From the NCBI GenBank assembly GCA_964549785.1, contig CAZJXA010000129.1:1-9188 (forward strand): DNA of 9,188 nucleotides, written 5' to 3'. Every line of letters begins with the position of its first letter. The first letter of the stretch is position 1. Shown piece after piece: positions 6,127-9,188 of this stretch. A model generated the notes under the pieces. It saw only the letters and a program-made list of their open reading frames with translations, was not told where the DNA came from and ran no database searches. This stretch comes from JBEIUO01 sp964549785. GTDB lineage: Bacteria; Planctomycetota; Phycisphaerae; Phycisphaerales; UBA1924. The position numbers were made by a program, and so were the translations under genes.

Positions 6127-7673
6127 AAACCTCAACCCGTACGCCCAATTTCCGTGTTCTGGTGATTGCTTTTCTGCTGTGCCCCGTCGCATGGGGGCAG
6201 CCCTCGGCCGATCCAATTCCCGCGCCCCCGCTCGAGCCCGAGGATCTCCCACCCGAAACCGCGCCTGCTGATTTCCCAGAGGGCCGGAATCCCGGATCGC
6301 CCTCGTCCCTTCAACCCGCTTCTCCGACCACCGGCTCTGAGAAGCCTGACGAGTTGCCTGCGGCCGACTCGTCACCCGGGCGCGACGTTCTCGAAGCCTG
6401 TAAGCGAGCCATTCAGCAGGCCCACGCCGTCACCTTCCGCGCCAAGACGTTCGCCACCGACTCTCTCAAATCAATGTCCCCCGAAACCCAGGCCGATGTC
6501 CGCATGTTGCGACCGGTCGGCACCTCCAACTGGGTCGTCCGCAGCACCGGATCGGGTTCTGCCAAGGGTGGCGGAACCCCGGTTCAGTTCGATGTGTCCT
6601 GGCTTTCTGTCACCACCGAGTTCGTAGACCACGACGCCAAGAAAGTGATCGAGAAGCGCTCGCGGGATGCCCGCGGTCCGTTCTACCAAGTCGCCGCGGG
6701 AACCAAGCCCGACGACCTGATCGCGACGAATCCTCTCTCAAAACCGCTGGCGGCCACCGAAATTACCCTTGAAGAGCGCTCCAACGTGGGCGGCGTCGAG
6801 TGCGACGTCGTCCGTATCAGCACCGGCGCTTCCGGGCGCAACGTATCCAAATGGTCGATCGGGGTCGAGGACCACTTCCCCCGCAAGATCGAGAAAATCG
6901 TCGCCAGCAGCGCCTTCTCAGGATCCATCGTCACCGAGTTTTCGGGCGTCGTCGTTTCACCGGATGCCGCCACCATCCGCCCCGAACTGATGCGCGTGGC
7001 CGTGCCCGATGGCTACACACAGGACCGTCCGCCCGTCCCTCCGCCGCCGGTCCTGCAACCGCCGTCGGGTGATACGCCCAAAGATGGTGGTTTTGATGGA
7101 AAAGCCATCCCGGTTCCGGGAGACACCAGTCCTTCCGGCACGCCGGAGTTCGTGGAACCCATCGACCTCGCGTCCGGGCCCGCGCCGACGCCGTCGGCGA
7201 CCGACATACCCGCCGCGGTGACACTGCCCCAGGCGCTCCCCGATTTTGACCTTGCGGATTCCAGCGGCAACCGAACTTCACGCTCGACCCTTTCGGGAAA
7301 GCCCGTGGTGCTCGTCTTCTTTGGCGCCTGGTCGCTCCCGGCCCGCCAAGGACTACCGGCCATCGAAGCGGCGATCAGACCGCACGCGACCTCACATCCC
7401 GCGTTCGGCGTTTCGGTGCGGGACAAAGCCTTGGCGAACGCCGAGGGGGTGGCTCGTGACGCCGGCTTTACGCCGGCCGTCCTCGGTTCTGGCGACGCGC
7501 TCGCGAACGCGCTCGCCATCACGGTCTTTCCGGCGGTGATCATCGCGAATACGGATGGACGCATCGTCCACCGGTTTGAGGGCATCCGCAACGCCGAGGA
7601 CGCAGCACCGATTGTCGCAGCGCTCGCCGCAGCGAGCGAACCGGCCGACGGCGCTCCGCCATCGACAAAGTGA
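6123..7673 (+). CDS. Exported LolA/DUF2092-like protein with cysteine-less thioredoxin fold
   Basis: A 516-residue protein with a probable Sec signal peptide (about 1-25, cleavage after AWG). A proline-rich linker (about 27-85) leads to a beta-rich region at about 88-300 that resembles the LolA/DUF2092 group by pattern (tryptophan near 244 in a KWSIG strand, a PRKIEK strand, and a closing AVPDGY). A second proline-rich linker (about 300-370) joins a TlpA/thioredoxin-like domain at about 370-503. That domain keeps the strand before the active site (VVLVFFGAW), and the cis-proline region as VFPAV at about 468-472, but the WCxxC site reads WSLPA at 403-407, so both cysteines are gone and disulfide exchange is unlikely. 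The start overlaps the trpC stop by four bases. The protein probably acts outside the cytoplasmic membrane as a binding or scaffold protein. The N-terminal domain name is tentative; the thioredoxin fold is more secure. Confidence 0.72.
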   Translation: MKTSTRTPNFRVLVIAFLLCPVAWGQPSADPIPAPPLEPEDLPPETAPADFPEGRNPGSPSSLQPASPTTGSEKPDELPAADSSPGRDVLEACKRAIQQAHAVTFRAKTFATDSLKSMSPETQADVRMLRPVGTSNWVVRSTGSGSAKGGGTPVQFDVSWLSVTTEFVDHDAKKVIEKRSRDARGPFYQVAAGTKPDDLIATNPLSKPLAATEITLEERSNVGGVECDVVRISTGASGRNVSKWSIGVEDHFPRKIEKIVASSAFSGSIVTEFSGVVVSPDAATIRPELMRVAVPDGYTQDRPPVPPPPVLQPPSGDTPKDGGFDGKAIPVPGDTSPSGTPEFVEPIDLASGPAPTPSATDIPAAVTLPQALPDFDLADSSGNRTSRSTLSGKPVVLVFFGAWSLPARQGLPAIEAAIRPHATSHPAFGVSVRDKALANAEGVARDAGFTPAVLGSGDALANALAITVFPAVIIANTDGRIVHRFEGIRNAEDAAPIVAALAAASEPADGAPPSTK

Positions 7674-7703
7674 AACTCGGATTCAATCCGGCGGATGCTG
7701 TCG

Positions 7704-7724
7704 TCGTGCCCTGAACCGGCACGA
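7704..7724 (+). terminator. Hairpin downstream of the trpC-linked gene
   Basis: A 7-bp inverted repeat (TCGTGCC at 7704-7710, GGCACGA at 7718-7724) with a seven-base loop begins 31 bases after the stop of the thioredoxin-fold gene. It has no T-tract, so it is a poor intrinsic terminator. A second weak candidate lies at 7766-7782 (CTCAC/GTGAG), which does have a T-rich stretch after it (7784-7795). The rest of the 259-base gap up to 7932 shows no gene and no clear promoter. Confidence 0.28.
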
Positions 7725-7774
7725 TCTCGGTGGACGGGTTCGTCATCCGCGAGGTGCCAGTTGGCCTCACCTTT

Positions 7775-7804
7775 CGCGTGAGATTTTCTCGTTTTCCGCG
7801 TGAG
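7775..7804 (+). repeat. Direct repeat CGCGTGAG x2
   Basis: CGCGTGAG occurs at 7775-7782 and again at 7797-7804, 22 bases apart (two helical turns), flanking a T-rich stretch about 130 bases upstream of the PEP-CTERM protein gene. It might be an operator for that gene, but eight-base repeats arise easily in GC-rich DNA. Confidence 0.2.
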
Positions 7805-7921
7805 GGATTCCGCCCCCGCCGCGTTCCATAGATATCCGCCCAACTCGGGGCCGCCGCAACGAACCGACGAGGGTGTGTCCCCCTCACGCGTTCAGAGTGG
7901 CCATTCGCCCCGGTCTCGAAC

Positions 7922-7926
7922 AGGAG
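7922..7926 (+). promoter_or_regulatory. Ribosome binding site fixing the start of the PEP-CTERM protein
   Basis: AGGAG lies six bases before ATG 7933. This decides the start: the frame can be extended to a GTG at 7873, but that would put 20 unsuitable residues before an otherwise clean signal peptide. Confidence 0.75.
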
Positions 7927-7932
7927 TTCACC

Positions 7933-8991
7933 ATGTTTAAGCCCCGTGCCGCCCTCCTTCTCTCCCTCGTCGGCTTTGCTGGTCCGGCCGCCGCCGATAT
8001 CCACTTCCAGACCAATGTTCTCGACGCCTATCAGCACCAGAAGGCCACCCAGAACAACGCACCTGCCGGCCAGCCAGTCGGTGCTTCCTATGACAGCGGA
8101 GATTGGTGGCAGACCACGGGCGGCTGGTGCGCTACGACGTCCTGGGTCAGCGCGATGTATCGCGCCGAACACTCCTTGGGCGCCCGAAACCTCTTTTCTC
8201 GCGGCAATGCCGCCGAGCCCAACTGGCTCCGTCAGGCAAACTACAACAACGAGGACGTCGCTATCGCCGCAAGCCGTGCCGTCCCTTATGTGGCCGCACC
8301 CCTGCCGGACAACTCCGCCAACGCCGCCTGCATCAGCCCGGAAGGCATGAGCGCATACCTGTCCGGTCGCGGCTACGTCTCCACCATAACCAAATACCGC
8401 TGGGACGACGCCGCCGCGGCGGGGGCGCGGGTCCGGAACTTTACCACGGCCTTCTCCGCGCCCGCGGGCGGGGCCGTCGACACCGACGGAGGAGCGGTCG
8501 CCAACCCCGCAGGTGGCAACTTCGATTCGATGTTCGACATCTATTCGAGCCTCATCCGCAACGACAACCTGACGGTGATCATCAATTTCAAAGCCGGCAC
8601 CAACCGCAACACGTGGTGGAGCCGCCCCGATTCGTTCCATCAGGCCGCGGGGGCGGCGGTCGAGACGATCGGCGACCTCAAGGCGATCTGGTTCGCCGAC
8701 CCCAACGACACGTTCCGCGGCATCGGCGATTACGACGTCCCCAACCGCGATTGGGTCACCGAGAACTTCAAGTACCAGGGAACCGACGAACTGCCCACTC
8801 ATGACTACAACTTTTCACGCTGGTTCGTGGGCGCCGACGGCCGCACCCTGAGCGGGCCCGGTGGCACGAGCGGTTACGCCGACTATGCCGGGATCGTGAT
8901 CGATGAAATTTACACGATGGCCATCCCCGCTCCTGGGTCGCTTGTGTTATCCGCCCTTGGCGCGGTGCTGGTTCTCCGCCGCCGCCGCTGA
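7933..8991 (+). CDS. Secreted PEP-CTERM-type protein, putative papain/C39-like cysteine peptidase
   Basis: A 352-residue exported protein. It begins with a signal peptide (about 1-21, cleavage after PAAA) and ends with a PEP-CTERM-like sorting tail: IPAPGS at 331-336, a hydrophobic helix at 337-348 and RRRR at the C-terminus. In such proteins an exosortase removes the tail and the protein is placed on or beyond the outer surface. The body shows a possible papain-fold triad. Gln60 stands six residues before Cys66 in a GGWCATTSW segment, the same Gln-Cys spacing as the oxyanion-hole Gln and nucleophile of papain-like enzymes. His236 starts a strand (FHQAAGAAVE), followed about 20 residues on by the FADPND turn, where Asp256 or Asn258 could complete the triad as in C39-like peptidases. 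No family is named with certainty, and activity is inferred. It appears monocistronic; a strong hairpin lies 39 bases after the stop. Confidence 0.7.
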   Translation: MFKPRAALLLSLVGFAGPAAADIHFQTNVLDAYQHQKATQNNAPAGQPVGASYDSGDWWQTTGGWCATTSWVSAMYRAEHSLGARNLFSRGNAAEPNWLRQANYNNEDVAIAASRAVPYVAAPLPDNSANAACISPEGMSAYLSGRGYVSTITKYRWDDAAAAGARVRNFTTAFSAPAGGAVDTDGGAVANPAGGNFDSMFDIYSSLIRNDNLTVIINFKAGTNRNTWWSRPDSFHQAAGAAVETIGDLKAIWFADPNDTFRGIGDYDVPNRDWVTENFKYQGTDELPTHDYNFSRWFVGADGRTLSGPGGTSGYADYAGIVIDEIYTMAIPAPGSLVLSALGAVLVLRRRR

Positions 8992-9030
8992 GGCGGGACG
9001 GCAAGAGAATCACAAAACGCTTCCATGAAA

Positions 9031-9058
9031 AAAGGCTCCGGAAACGTCCGGAGCCTTT
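9031..9058 (-). terminator. Strong intrinsic terminator, shared by converging genes
   Basis: A perfect 12-bp stem (9031-9042 with 9047-9058) encloses the four-base loop AACG. Read on the minus strand it starts six bases after the stop of the RGG-tail gene and ends in a run of six T (9028-9033), a textbook Rho-independent terminator. On the plus strand, 39 bases after the PEP-CTERM gene, the same stem ends in TTTCG, so it may also stop that transcript, less efficiently. Confidence 0.9.
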
Positions 9059-9064
9059 CGTCAT

Positions 9065-9188
9065 TCACTGATCATCGCCCCCCAAGGGTCGAGAAAATTG
9101 CGCGCCGCCGCGACCGCCGCCACCGCCGCCGCCGCGACCACCACCACCGCCGCCGCCGCCGCCGAAGCCGCCGCGACCACCACCACCG
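9065..9188 (-). CDS. C-terminal end of a glycine/arginine-rich (RGG) protein, partial
   Basis: Minus-strand frame open from the right edge to TGA at 9065-9067, giving the last 40 residues of a protein whose start lies outside the window. The visible part is nearly all glycine, in runs of four to nine, broken by three arginines (RGG or RGGF) and one phenylalanine, then ends in AQFSRPLGGDDQ. Tails of this sort follow a single RRM domain in small RNA-binding proteins of planctomycetes and cyanobacteria and contribute to RNA binding or condensation; the RRM itself is not visible, so that identity is inference. Reading-frame support comes from the uninterrupted Gly/Arg coding, the acidic end and the terminator six bases downstream. 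The underlying DNA is a near-perfect GGN repeat and thus prone to length variation. Confidence 0.72.
   Translation of the reverse strand, partial: GGGGRGGFGGGGGGGGGRGGGGGGGRGGAQFSRPLGGDDQ

Noticed and set aside
4900..6375. Minus-strand frame of 491 codons across trpC
   Set aside because: Arg/Gly-rich shadow of trpC and of the start of the next gene, with no domain.
7540..8802. Minus-strand frame of 420 codons opposite the PEP-CTERM protein
   Set aside because: It is antisense to a gene with a good ribosome binding site, signal peptide and sorting tail; no domain of its own is seen.
9104..9188. CCN-type tandem repeat considered as a CRISPR or minisatellite
   Set aside because: It is explained by Gly/Arg codons of the minus-strand tail; there are no spacers.

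Overview
The window reads as a GC-rich bacterial chromosome segment, most likely from a planctomycete of the Phycisphaerae type. The clues are a secreted protein ending in a PEP-CTERM-like tail of the IPAPGS / hydrophobic helix / RRRR form, planctomycete-style insertions in TrpC, and a glycine/arginine-rich C-terminus like those of small RRM RNA-binding proteins. The taxonomic call is inference from these features; there is no rRNA or tRNA in the window to test it. No phage, IS element, CRISPR array or obvious horizontally acquired island is visible.

Layout, left to right. A short gene-free edge (1-194) precedes a YcgR-like PilZ protein (plus strand, about 195-1100). A 403-base gap without a convincing gene (1101-1503), holding an 11-base direct repeat, leads into rny (RNase Y, plus, 1504-3096). 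Convergent to rny, with only 16 bases between stop codons, is trpS (tryptophanyl-tRNA synthetase, minus, 3113-4174), which lies downstream of a CPBP-family intramembrane metalloprotease on the same strand (minus, 4272-5186). Divergent from the protease is trpC (plus, 5260-6126), whose stop codon overlaps by four bases (ATGA) the start of an exported two-domain protein with a LolA/DUF2092-like part and a thioredoxin-fold part that lacks its active-site cysteines (6123-7673). After a 259-base gap comes a secreted PEP-CTERM-type protein with a papain/C39-like catalytic arrangement (7933-8991). The right edge holds the end of a minus-strand gene encoding an RGG-rich tail, with a strong hairpin terminator placed between the two converging genes (9031-9058).

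Functionally the segment is mostly housekeeping: mRNA decay (RNase Y), tryptophan synthesis (TrpC) and tryptophan charging (TrpS), mixed with envelope or exported proteins. trpC is not in a trp operon here; its partner is an exported protein with no evident role in tryptophan metabolism. I do not see a multi-gene novel system. The most unusual items are the cysteine-less thioredoxin fold coupled to trpC, the putative surface-sorted cysteine peptidase, the PilZ protein with an altered second c-di-GMP motif, and the RGG tail.
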